From: QZKY01 sp942492925
GTDB lineage: Bacteria; Pseudomonadota; Gammaproteobacteria; Burkholderiales; Burkholderiaceae_D
NCBI GenBank assembly: GCA_942492925.1
Contig: OW818641.1
Span: forward strand, 1,178,001 to 1,242,000
DNA length: 64,000 nucleotides
Reading direction: 5' to 3'
Shown: positions 54,269 through 62,722 of the stretch, piece after piece
Layout of the letters: every line of letters starts with the position of its first letter
Numbering within the stretch: the first letter of the stretch is position 1
Translations under genes and position numbers: made by a program
Notes under the pieces: model-generated
Database searches by the model: none
Seen by the model: only the letters and a program-made list of their open reading frames with translations
What the model was told of the DNA's origin: nothing

Positions 54269-54535
54269 TTAAAGACACAGCGCGCGGACTTCGACTCGAC
54301 CGCTCGCGTCCAAATGTGGATTGGTGGTTTCCGCGTCCCCTTGTGGTAACAGAGCGAAGAAATTGACAGGGCGTATTTGCTGCTGCGCCCAATCCTCCGT
54401 GACCTTCCACCCCGTGAGTGCGGGGTGTTCGCTGACGACGGGATTCCAGAACATCCCGTAACGCGGATCACCCACCACGATTTCTGCTTCTGCCGGGATG
54501 CGTTCCAGCAGCTTGAGCAGTTCTTTGACCTTCAT
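54269..54535 (-). CDS. small SOS-operon protein, 88 residues, unknown
   Basis: The first gene after the LexA-controlled promoter, preceded by GCAGGAGGGTCCG. The start VKELLKLLERIPAEAEIVVG resembles a common N-terminal pattern of small phage-type proteins (short helix then a beta strand), but the function is unknown. The rest, with GDPRYGMFWNPV, looks like a compact soluble domain. The next gene begins 12 bases after its stop, so the two are translated together. Induction by DNA damage is expected from the promoter. Confidence 0.65.
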   Translation of the reverse strand: MKVKELLKLLERIPAEAEIVVGDPRYGMFWNPVVSEHPALTGWKVTEDWAQQQIRPVNFFALLPQGDAETTNPHLDASGRVEVRALCL

Positions 54536-54579
54536 CGGACCCTCCTGCGATGTCTCTGATTGATGAGATGGTCTGATGG

Positions 54580-54608
54580 AATATACTGTACAAACGTACA
54601 GTAGTCAA
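54580..54608 (-). promoter_or_regulatory. SOS promoter with LexA box in the spacer
   Basis: On the - strand TTGACT (54608-54603) and TATATT (54585-54580) are separated by exactly 17 bases. The spacer contains TACTGTACGTTTGTACAGTA (54603-54584), which has the CTGT-N8-ACAG core of proteobacterial LexA boxes within 8-base palindromic arms. LexA bound here would block RNA polymerase. The operon of two small genes starts about 45 bases downstream. Confidence 0.88.
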
Positions 54609-54739
54609 GTCTGGAGGAGAAAGAGGCGGATTAAAAAGGGTTAAGTGGCCATTCCAGCATCATTTTTCCCAAAGCCGGAGCTGTGCGGGTTTTCACGGTG
54701 GGCCAGGGTGTGTGTGGGGAGACCTGCTGTGTCCGGTGG

Positions 54740-57382
54740 CTATGGCTGAGGCGCGGCCTTTTTCAAGAAAGCCTCGAACTCGCTTTGCGGTAAGGGCCGG
54801 GAAAACAGATAGCCCTGGGCAAAGTCGCATCCGGCAGCTTTCAGAAAGGCCAGATGGGATTCGGTTTCCACGCCTTCAGCCACAACCTTGATGCCGAGCT
54901 TGTGCGCCATCACGATAATGGCTTCGCATAGCGCTTTATCCTGGGAATTCGAATGCAGGTTGCGCACGAAAGATTGATCGATTTTCAGGAAATCCAGATT
55001 GAATTTTTTCAGATAAGACAACGAAGAATAGCCGGTGCCGAAGTCGTCCAGCGAGACGGGCATGCCAGCTTCACGGTACGCTTCCAGTTGTTTCATTGTG
55101 TTGGCGCTGTTTTCCATCAACAGGCTTTCCGTAATTTCGATGACGAGGCCGTCGCTCGACAGGTCCAGTTCTTGAAGATAGTCGGCCCAGGTTTCAAACA
55201 AGGTTTGCCCTTTTCGGAACTGAACGGGCGATTTGTTCACGCTGATCTGGAATTGCGGATCGTGCCACGCTCTCACGTCTTTTACGATTTGCGCGGCCTC
55301 CTTGAAGACATGATCGCCAATATCGATAATCAACCCGGTCTCTTCAGCCAGTGGAATGAACTCCGCTGGACTGATCATGCCTCGGGTGGGGTGACGCCAG
55401 CGCACCAGCGCTTCGGCCTTGACGAAGCGTCCGGTTTTCAGATCAACGATCGGTTGATAGTGAACATGGATTTGATCCGTGTTGATGGCATTGCGCAAAT
55501 CGCTGATCAAGCGCCGTCGCACTTGTGCAGCTTCCTGCATTGCGGGTTTGAAGTAATGGTAAGTATTTTTGCCGTCATCTTTTGCGGCATACATGGCCTG
55601 ATCCGCGTTCTTGAGCAAATCTTCCGGCTTGGTGGCATCTTCAGGGTAAAAAGTGATGCCGATGCTCGAAGAGATATAAACGGTTTCGTCACCCAGCTGG
55701 AATGGCGCCGTCAGCACATTCATGATCTTTTGCGTCACTTCGTCAATGTGATCGGCATGGTGCAAGTCACCCATGACAATCGTGAATTCGTCGCCGCCCA
55801 GACGCGCGACCGTATCGGTTTTTCGCACGCAGTTCGTCAGGCGTTGCGCCACCTCCTTGAGGAGCGCGTCACCTGCATCGTGTCCCATCGTGTCGTTGAT
55901 GTCCTTGAAGGCATCCAGATCCAGAAACAGCAAGGCCATGATCGATTGATTCCGGTCGGCGGTTTTGATTTCCTGTTGCAGTCGCTCAAGCAGCATGCGA
56001 CGGTTGGGTAAGCCGGTTAGCAGATCGATGTTGGCTTGCCGCCAGAGCAGTTCTTCGAGCTGCTTCTTTTTCGTGATGTCGGAAAATAGCGCAACGCGAC
56101 GGTAAATGGTGCCGTCGCTATTGTAGGTAGAGTTGATTTTCAGCCATTCCGGATACACCTCGCCGTTTTTTCGGCGATTCCAGATTTCGCCTTGCCATTG
56201 ACCGGTTGTATTCAGCTCATGCCACATGGCGTCATAAAAAGATTTGTTGTGGTGTCCTGAGCGAAGAATCCGGGGATTCTTGCCAATCACTTCATGGTGT
56301 TCGTACCCCGTCGTTTCAGTGAATGCCGGGTTGACGGCCAGAATGGTTCCGGTGGCATCGGTGACGGTCATGGCTTCGCTGGTTGTTTGATAGACCAGTG
56401 ACGCCAATTCCAGTTCCGCCTCGGCTTTCTTCCGTTCGGAAATGTCCGTGTGGGTGCCGGACATGATCAACGGTGTGCCCGCTTCATCGCGCGTGACGAT
56501 TTTCCCGCGCGATAAAATCCATCTCCAGTCTCCGGACTTGGTCAGGCAACGAAACTCCAGTTCGTGCATGGGTGTCAGGCCTTCGCAATGCCTGTCGAGT
56601 GATTCAAGTCCTTTGGTCAGATCCTGGGGGTGAATATATTGTCGCCACCCATCAAAGATGCGGGGCATCTCGCCTTCGGCATAGCCCAGCATAGCTTCCA
56701 GTCGGGAGCTGAATTTCAGTTCATCCGTTTGCAGATTCCATTCCCAGAAGCCTTGATCCGAACCTTGGAGGACGCGGGCATAACGCGCTTCGCTTTCGCC
56801 CAGTGCGATTTCGGTCTGGTGCAGATTTTCAATGTAGGTCAGCAGCATGCCGAGAAAGGCGGTTGCGGGCGTGAACACCAGAAGAAAGGGGAGCGCGACA
56901 CGATGCATCACATTGCGGGAAATATTCGTCGGGAAGAAGGTAAACAAAAGAATGGCGACGGCATGCACAACAAAGCCAAACAACAGGAATTGAAAAAATC
57001 CTGTTTTAAGCCAGCCCTTGTCGCGGCCATATCGGTATGCCACGCTAAGCAGTGCGCTGATGATGATGACGGCGATGCCGATGCCTGCGCCAACGCCGCC
57101 AAGCCACAGTCGATAACTGCAGGCAATGAGGGCTGCGATTGCGGCGGCCCATGGCCCGCCAAACAGTCCGGTCATGCTCAACACAACGGAGCGCGGGTCA
57201 AAAATGGCGCCGGGCTGGATCGTGACAGGCGCCATCATGCCGACGACGCTGATGCTGCCAAACAGGATGCCGGAAACAATGCGCTTGATGACCGGTTTGC
57301 CTTGCAGCAGTCGGTCGTTGATGGCTTGAAGCAAGCAGAGCGCCAGTAAAAGCGCAACATCGTTGATGAGTTCAACAAACAT
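54740..57382 (-). CDS. 5TM-PAS-PAS-GGDEF-EAL c-di-GMP protein
   Basis: About 880 residues from ATG 57382, preceded by AAGG; a longer start at 57445 would add 21 residues before the first helix. The N-terminal region is a LytS-type 5TM receptor domain with SVVGMMAPVTIQPGAIFDPR and GGPWAAAIAALIA. Two PAS domains follow (about 215-460), then GGDEF (about 470-625) with intact RLGGDEF and an RKTD inhibitory site, and EAL (about 640-875) with KAEALVRW, ITES and DDFGTGYSSL. Both catalytic halves look intact, so it may make or degrade c-di-GMP depending on the signal. It stands alone. Confidence 0.92.
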   Translation of the reverse strand: MFVELINDVALLLALCLLQAINDRLLQGKPVIKRIVSGILFGSISVVGMMAPVTIQPGAIFDPRSVVLSMTGLFGGPWAAAIAALIACSYRLWLGGVGAGIGIAVIIISALLSVAYRYGRDKGWLKTGFFQFLLFGFVVHAVAILLFTFFPTNISRNVMHRVALPFLLVFTPATAFLGMLLTYIENLHQTEIALGESEARYARVLQGSDQGFWEWNLQTDELKFSSRLEAMLGYAEGEMPRIFDGWRQYIHPQDLTKGLESLDRHCEGLTPMHELEFRCLTKSGDWRWILSRGKIVTRDEAGTPLIMSGTHTDISERKKAEAELELASLVYQTTSEAMTVTDATGTILAVNPAFTETTGYEHHEVIGKNPRILRSGHHNKSFYDAMWHELNTTGQWQGEIWNRRKNGEVYPEWLKINSTYNSDGTIYRRVALFSDITKKKQLEELLWRQANIDLLTGLPNRRMLLERLQQEIKTADRNQSIMALLFLDLDAFKDINDTMGHDAGDALLKEVAQRLTNCVRKTDTVARLGGDEFTIVMGDLHHADHIDEVTQKIMNVLTAPFQLGDETVYISSSIGITFYPEDATKPEDLLKNADQAMYAAKDDGKNTYHYFKPAMQEAAQVRRRLISDLRNAINTDQIHVHYQPIVDLKTGRFVKAEALVRWRHPTRGMISPAEFIPLAEETGLIIDIGDHVFKEAAQIVKDVRAWHDPQFQISVNKSPVQFRKGQTLFETWADYLQELDLSSDGLVIEITESLLMENSANTMKQLEAYREAGMPVSLDDFGTGYSSLSYLKKFNLDFLKIDQSFVRNLHSNSQDKALCEAIIVMAHKLGIKVVAEGVETESHLAFLKAAGCDFAQGYLFSRPLPQSEFEAFLKKAAPQP

Positions 57383-57684
57383 ATACCTTGTTCCAATAGC
57401 GTGAGGCAATACGCGTCTGGCACTAATACGGTGCAGGTCTCCCATGGGCTGTGTTCGAGAGAGTCGCTATGATTGTAACGTTATCGTTGGGTGTGTTGGA
57501 ACCATTTATCTCAGCAAGAAAATTCGTTATGAAATTTGCCGTTTTTAGCGGGCAGGGGAAAAATGCGTTCAGCGCTTTTCGTTATTCGCGGCGGATTGCC
57601 ATGATGAATTTGAATGCAGCCGGATGTTCAAATGATGCCCGGGCTGCCTTTTGGATGGCTTGCCCTGTCAAAAAGGATTGAGAT
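57383..57684. other. gap between the GGDEF-EAL gene and the cupin gene
   Basis: These 302 bases include an unlikely 76-residue frame (57451-57681, +) that resembles nothing. No terminator for the cupin operon and no promoter consensus is obvious. The region presumably carries the promoter for the c-di-GMP gene. Confidence 0.4.
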
Positions 57685-58002
57685 CTACGATCGAATCATG
57701 ATCAGCATCATCTTGAATTGGCTGACGCCTTTCAGCGCGTGCGGTTCGTTGGCGGGCATGACGATGAACTCACCCTGCTTCACGCGATAGGGTTTGCCGG
57801 AAATCGTGATTTCCACTTCGCCGTCGAGCACCTGCACCATCGCATCGAAGGGCGCTGTGTGTTCGCTCAAGCCTTGTCCTGCATCGAAGGCGAACAGCGT
57901 GACGGTGCCCGTCCCTTTTTTGACGATGGTCTTGCTGACTACGGCATCGGCCTGGTATTCCACCATGTTCACGAGCGAGCTGGGCTGGATGTCGGTGTTC
58001 AT
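57685..58002 (-). CDS. cupin-domain protein of the NO-response operon
   Basis: A protein of 105 residues with a single cupin: GLSEHTAPFDAMVQVLDGE and the second motif PANEPHALKGVSQF. These give His and Glu ligands for a metal. It lies 48 bases after the frameshifted nitroreductase and on the same strand as ytfE, so it should be transcribed from the NorR-dependent promoter. Cupins of this kind are often found near anaerobic or NO-stress regulators, but their function is unknown. Confidence 0.85.
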   Translation of the reverse strand: MNTDIQPSSLVNMVEYQADAVVSKTIVKKGTGTVTLFAFDAGQGLSEHTAPFDAMVQVLDGEVEITISGKPYRVKQGEFIVMPANEPHALKGVSQFKMMLIMIRS

Positions 58003-58050
58003 GTTTGTCCTTTCAGGTTTGTTCTTTCTGGTTATGCGTGGTGGGTTATT

Positions 58051-58738
58051 TTATGTATGGAATACGGAAAATTCGGAAACTGGCACGCGTTCCGTGTGCA
58101 ACTGGTTGATGGGTGCGTCTTTGTCCGGGTAACCCAAGGCCATGCCGCCGATGAGCAAATCTTCTTTCGCAAAACCTAATTGTGGCGCGATGATGCGGTG
58201 GTAATCGCACCAAGCTGTCTGGAAGCAGGTGCCCAGTCCGTAACTCTCAGCGCAGACCATGATGTTTTGCGCGAAGGCACCGAAACCGATGAAACTGGCG
58301 ATGGGCAAATCACGATGCACCGGTGAAGAGGAGCCCCACCGGCGCATCGAAGAACGTGTAATTGCGACGATGCTGCGCGCGCATGCCTTCCTTGTCGCCT
58401 TTAGGAATGTCGGCGAGGCCATACAATGTGACGCCCATTTTTCTGCGCCGTGATTGAAATGGCTCAAAAAAATCTTCCGGCGTGTGCTGATATTCGCTCA
58501 CATGCTGGTCGCGTTCCGTGTCATACGCATGGCACACGGCATCAACAAGGCGTTGTCGTGCTGCGTCGGTCACAACATGCACGCGCCACGGCTGCATGTT
58601 GCAGCCGGATGGCGCACGCGAAGCGACTTCCAGAATGTGGCTGACCAATTCGTTTGAAACCGGATCAGGGCGAAACGCGCGGGTCGTCCGGCGATGTTGA
58701 ATCGCCGCTTCGACAGTGAGCGCGGAATGGCTGGACAT
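58051..58738 (-). pseudogene. nitroreductase-family protein, frameshifted
   Basis: The reading frame from ATG 58738 encodes a nitroreductase (RRTTRAFRPDPVSNELV, ASRAPSGCNMQPW) but stops after FFDAPVGLLFTGAS. The expected continuation, VHRDLPIASFIGFGAFAQNI and ESYGLGTCFQTAW to the end at 58051, is in another frame. One extra C (plus strand) at 58320-58321 explains the break. Removing it restores a 228-residue protein. Such enzymes reduce nitro groups or quinones with FMN and NAD(P)H. It is the middle gene of the ytfE-nitroreductase-cupin operon. A sequencing error is possible. Confidence 0.85.
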
Positions 58739-58767
58739 GACAGACTCCCTTATTTTTCACATACTTT

Positions 58768-59482
58768 TCACATGCTGCACACCGAACATTCGGCATTGCC
58801 GGTTTTGACGACACCACCGGCATCCTTTTCAATCCTCGGGAAGAGTACATTGTTTTCCAGGTGGATGTGTTGCATCAGATCATCCCGCAGTTGCGCCAAT
58901 CCGGCATACAGCGCGCGCCAGGTGGTACAGGCGCCGGGTGGCGGCGTGATGTCGTTCGTCAGTTCTTCAAGTCTGGCGAGCGAATCGCCGTGTTGATCGT
59001 GCTCGTGACGCATCCGCATGATGGGCGGGAGCGATGGCGCGTAAATGCCGAGCACCAGAATTGGGAAGAGAATCTGCTCTTCCTTCATCATGTGACTTTC
59101 CAGGTCCTGTTCCATGAAGGCGAGATGATCGGCGAGACCGAGCGGGCAGTCCGGCTTGTCGCCATGAACCGATTCCACACGACGTGCGAGGCGCACGAGT
59201 TCCGGCAACTGTTCGCGATGCTTGTCGTGAAAGCGGCGCAGGATGTGTTCGATCAACTCGCTGGGCGACGCGTTGCGCCAATCGTGCGTGTTCGAGAGCG
59301 TCTGCTTGTAAGCGTTCGAGCGCTGCCGTGACGGCGTTGATGTCCGCGCCGCGTTTGGCCGCCGCTTCGCGCAGGCTGTGTCCGCCGCCGCAACAGAAAT
59401 CCAGTTTGTGTTCGTGAAAGACGCGTGTCGCGCCCGGGATGTCGCAGGCGATTTGACCGATTTGTTGGTCTTGCAGTGCCAT
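58768..59482 (-). pseudogene. ytfE: iron-sulfur cluster repair protein RIC (ScdA/YtfE), frameshifted
   Basis: The start at 59482 encodes the ScdA N-terminal domain (MALQDQQIGQIACDIPGATR, then HKLDFCCGGG). After about 55 residues the frame changes: NTHDWRNASPSELIEHIL and the hemerythrin-like part with HLAFMEQDLESHMMKEEQIL and MRHEHDQHGD continue in another frame to AECSVCSM. One extra base somewhere near 59296-59330 accounts for it. Corrected length is about 237 residues. The intact protein repairs iron-sulfur clusters after nitric oxide damage. A sigma-54 promoter and norR lie upstream. Confidence 0.87.
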
Positions 59483-59520
59483 GGTGTCCTCGCTAAAAGA
59501 GTCTTGGATGCCTTATTTAC

Positions 59521-59536
59521 AGCAAGGGGTGTGCCA
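59521..59536 (-). promoter_or_regulatory. sigma-54 promoter of the ytfE operon
   Basis: On the - strand TGGCAC (59536-59531), five bases, then TTGCT (59525-59521) match the -24/-12 consensus exactly. The ytfE ATG lies 38 bases downstream. The activator gene norR is divergent, as expected. Confidence 0.9.
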
Positions 59537-59577
59537 GGATACAAGTTATTGAAAATAAAGAGCTTTTAAAATGTGTG

Positions 59578-59634
59578 GTAATATCGACCCTGATTAAAAA
59601 TGGTTGTTTTAACCTTAGTAAGGGTAAAAAATAC
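59578..59634. promoter_or_regulatory. three GT-N7-AC candidate NorR sites
   Basis: GT-N7-AC patterns occur at 59578-59588, 59603-59613 (GGTTGTTTTAACC, partly palindromic) and 59624-59634. They lie 40-100 bases upstream of the sigma-54 promoter, the usual enhancer location. The motif is short, so each site alone is weak evidence; the last touches the norR start codon. Confidence 0.55.
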
Positions 59635-61191
59635 ATGATTCCAGCAGACTCGGTTGCAGGTTTATTGGCTGATTTGGCCAATCGTTTACCCCAGGGTATC
59701 CGTCTGGAACGGCTGGTCGCCGCCATTCGGGATGAATTTCATTGCGGCGCGGTCGCACTGTTGAAACTCGAAGACGGCATCCTGCGTCCGGTGGCTGCGG
59801 CGGGCCTGGCGCGTGAAGCATTGGGTCGGCGCTTTGAAGTCGCGCAGCATCCGCGTCTGGCGGCGATTTTGTCTACGCGTGCGCCAGTGCGATTCGAACC
59901 GGGCAACACCTTGCCTGATCCGTACGACGGGTTGCTCGACAACCAGTTGGGCCAGCCCTTGCCGGTGCACGATTGCATGGGCATCAGCGTGTATGTGGAA
60001 GGGCTGCACTGGGGCGCGCTCACGCTGGATGCGCTGGAAGCCAACGCTTTCGACGACGATGCCCGCATGGCTTTGCAACGCGAAGTGTTGCTGGTGTCGG
60101 CGGCGATCCGCATGACGCAGCTTGAGCAAGAGAATACAAGTTTGCGCGCGGGCCTGATCGGATACGAAGGTGAACTGTCGCGCACGCGAGGCGAAAGCGA
60201 AATTATAGGACGCAGCGCCGTCTTGCGCCGTCTGCTGCATGAACTGGATGTGGTGGCGGATTCGGAACTGCCCGTGCTGCTAATGGGCGAAACCGGCGTA
60301 GGCAAGGAACTGTTTGCGCGTCGCGTGCATTTTCATTCGCGTCGCAGCAAGGCGCCGCTGATCCATGTGAATTGCGCGGCCTTGCCGGAATCATTGGCCG
60401 AGAGCGAATTGTTCGGTCATGTGAAAGGCGCGTTCTCGGGCGCGACGACGGATCGTCCCGGCCGATTCGATGCAGCCGATGGCGGCACGCTTTTTCTGGA
60501 TGAAGTCGGCGAATTGCCGATGCCGATTCAGGCGAAGCTCTTGCGCGTGTTGCAGAACGGCGAGATTCAGCGTTTGGGATCGGACAAGCCGCTGACGGTG
60601 AACGTGCGCGTGATCGCGGCGACGAACCGTCAACTGCATGACAGCGTGAAAGAAGGCAGCTTCCGCGCGGATCTCTATCATCGTCTCTCGGTGTATCCGG
60701 TGCAAATTCCGCCGCTGCGCGAACGCGATAACGACGTGCTGGAAATTGCGGGACACTTCCTTGAACTGAACCGTTCGCGTCTCGGTATTCGCAGCCTGCG
60801 GCTGTCGCCAGCCTCCGAAAAGGCATTGCTCGCCTACGACTGGCCGGGCAACGTGCGCGAACTGGAACACGTGATCAGCCGCGCTGCGCTACGCGCCGTC
60901 ACGCGCGGGGCAAAGCATACCGACATCGTCACGCTGGAACCCGAACTGCTGGATGTCACGGCGTCGGTGGCTGTTGCGTCTTTCGTGACAACTGCTGCAC
61001 CGTCTCCGTCTGCTTTAGCGGGCGGCGAACTGCCGTCGATGAAAATCGCGCTCGACGATTGTCAGCGCCAGATGATCCGCGCGGCGCTGGAACGTAGTCA
61101 GGAGAATTGGGCGGAAGCCGCGCGCCTGCTCGATCTCGATCCCAGCAATTTGCACAAGCTCGCGAAGCGATTGGGGATGAAGGGGAGATGA
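59635..61191 (+). CDS. norR: nitric oxide-responsive sigma-54 activator NorR
   Basis: A protein of 518 residues from ATG 59635. The N-terminal GAF domain has Asp95, Asp98, His112, Cys114 and Asp132, which line up with the non-haem iron ligands known in E. coli NorR. The AAA+ domain (about 190-420) has the Walker A GETGVGKE, Walker B GGTLFLDEVG, and a sigma-54 loop GAFSGA rather than GAFTGA. A C-terminal Fis-type helix-turn-helix (NWAEAARLLDLDPSNLHKLA) binds DNA. It should activate the divergent ytfE operon when nitric oxide binds the iron. Confidence 0.95.
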   Translation: MIPADSVAGLLADLANRLPQGIRLERLVAAIRDEFHCGAVALLKLEDGILRPVAAAGLAREALGRRFEVAQHPRLAAILSTRAPVRFEPGNTLPDPYDGLLDNQLGQPLPVHDCMGISVYVEGLHWGALTLDALEANAFDDDARMALQREVLLVSAAIRMTQLEQENTSLRAGLIGYEGELSRTRGESEIIGRSAVLRRLLHELDVVADSELPVLLMGETGVGKELFARRVHFHSRRSKAPLIHVNCAALPESLAESELFGHVKGAFSGATTDRPGRFDAADGGTLFLDEVGELPMPIQAKLLRVLQNGEIQRLGSDKPLTVNVRVIAATNRQLHDSVKEGSFRADLYHRLSVYPVQIPPLRERDNDVLEIAGHFLELNRSRLGIRSLRLSPASEKALLAYDWPGNVRELEHVISRAALRAVTRGAKHTDIVTLEPELLDVTASVAVASFVTTAAPSPSALAGGELPSMKIALDDCQRQMIRAALERSQENWAEAARLLDLDPSNLHKLAKRLGMKGR

Positions 61192-61293
61192 GATTTATGA
61201 ATCGTAATTATGAGCAAGTTAGAGTGAATTGATGGTGGTCGGCATCGAATCTTTCAAAAATTGAACGGGCTTCTGTGTGATGCAGTTGATGTT

Positions 61294-62619
61294 TCAATCC
61301 AGCTTCGCCCTGACAAACACCATGTATGAAGTTGGGTTGGAACCGTAATAATCTTCCAGCTCGTTCGGGACGTGGTATTTGCTCACCAGCGCCCCGATGC
61401 CGATTTTGGCATGCGTATATTTGGCGAAATCATAAATGGTGCCGAGCGAAAGTTTACTCACCTTGAAGATTCTGCCATGCAGCGGGTCGCCGTGCTCGAT
61501 CAGTTCCCCGTTTTCGACACGCTCTATCCGGCCGAAATAAGTGAACCGGTTTCCGGTATGGAGTGTCGATTCCAGCAGCCAGCCATCGGTTGTTTCTCCT
61601 GGGTCCTTGCGGTTGCGTCCCCAGGCCAATGTGGTTTGCCATTGATTGGCGCGCCAGTTGTATTGATAACTGGCCGAAGCCGTTGTGCGCGCAAGCGACA
61701 CGTCCGGTTCAAGCAATTCGGGACTGTCCAGTTTGCCGTGACTGACTTGCAAAGCCCAAGCCGGTGTCGGATTCCATGAGACTCTGGCAGAGGCGGAATC
61801 CAGCTTGCGCGTTTCGATGTTGTAGCGGTATTGATCCGGCTCGCGTCCATTGAAGACCGAGCCTTCCAGTTTGACGGTGCGCCAGATGTAGCCGAGGGTT
61901 ACGACGCCAAAGGTGATATGCGTCGAGTCAAGCCAATGATGCGTGAGCGGCGCTTCCGGATTTTCCATTGCGGAGAAGCGGTGCATGAAGGCAGGCGGGC
62001 CCAGTGCGGGTTCTCCCGGCAATCCGGCGTAAATGAAGGCGGAGCTGTTGCTGGTAATAGGGTGGCTGTAACTGACGGCCATTTCCATGAAGAAGTCATG
62101 CGGATGTTGTCGATCCGTGAGATGGTGTTCACCGTCCGCTGTCTCGCCGGTCTGGAAGAGGAGCGGATAGCCTCTTTTTCCCATCAGCGGATCCAGCGAG
62201 AACATGCCGCGCAAGCCAATCGTTCCTTCTCCCAGCGAACGTTGTCCCATGCCCATCAGCATGCTTTGACTGAATGTCTGATCGGCGCCGCGTGAACCGC
62301 CCTGGTGGTTGTGCGTGAGGTTCACATAACCGTGCCACATGGTGTTCCAGTTACCCATCGTGGTGTGGATGCCAGTGACAGGCGCCGATTCGGGTTGCCA
62401 GCTTGTGCCGGATGCTTCACGCGACATCGCATATCGTCCATAGAAACCGTGCATGTGCGCGGTATGCTGTTTGTTTTCAGCATTTTCCTCAGATGGATGG
62501 GCGTGGGTTGATTGGTTGGACGCGTCTGGCTCGGGAGAACCATGGTTGTGGCCCTGAGCGTACGAGGATGAAGCGAAGAAAATGACCAGAGCCGCAGAGA
62601 ATAGCGAGTGTTTTTTCAT
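61294..62619 (-). CDS. His/Met-rich outer-membrane protein
   Basis: A protein of 441 residues with a signal peptide (MKKHSLFSAALVIFFASSSY, cleaved after AQ). The mature N-terminus is rich in His and Met (GHNHGS, HAHPS, HTAHMHGFYGRY). The rest is built of alternating strands with aromatic girdles and ends in a C-terminal strand VFVRAKLD, as expected for an outer-membrane beta-barrel. Related proteins are found next to copper-resistance genes, and the metal-binding N-terminus fits this, but no such genes are in the window. Function unproven. Confidence 0.75.
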   Translation of the reverse strand: MKKHSLFSAALVIFFASSSYAQGHNHGSPEPDASNQSTHAHPSEENAENKQHTAHMHGFYGRYAMSREASGTSWQPESAPVTGIHTTMGNWNTMWHGYVNLTHNHQGGSRGADQTFSQSMLMGMGQRSLGEGTIGLRGMFSLDPLMGKRGYPLLFQTGETADGEHHLTDRQHPHDFFMEMAVSYSHPITSNSSAFIYAGLPGEPALGPPAFMHRFSAMENPEAPLTHHWLDSTHITFGVVTLGYIWRTVKLEGSVFNGREPDQYRYNIETRKLDSASARVSWNPTPAWALQVSHGKLDSPELLEPDVSLARTTASASYQYNWRANQWQTTLAWGRNRKDPGETTDGWLLESTLHTGNRFTYFGRIERVENGELIEHGDPLHGRIFKVSKLSLGTIYDFAKYTHAKIGIGALVSKYHVPNELEDYYGSNPTSYMVFVRAKLD

Positions 62620-62722
62620 TCTGCGCCTCCCACGTGAAAAAAGAATCCGTATGGAGCGGAGTTGATAGGGTCAGCATCGAATAATCATCAAGAAATCCGA
62701 AGGCCGACCCTAAGCGATTTCT

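Noticed and set aside
57451..57681. 76-residue frame upstream of the cupin gene
   Set aside because: No ribosome binding site, composition unlike neighbours and no recognisable family.
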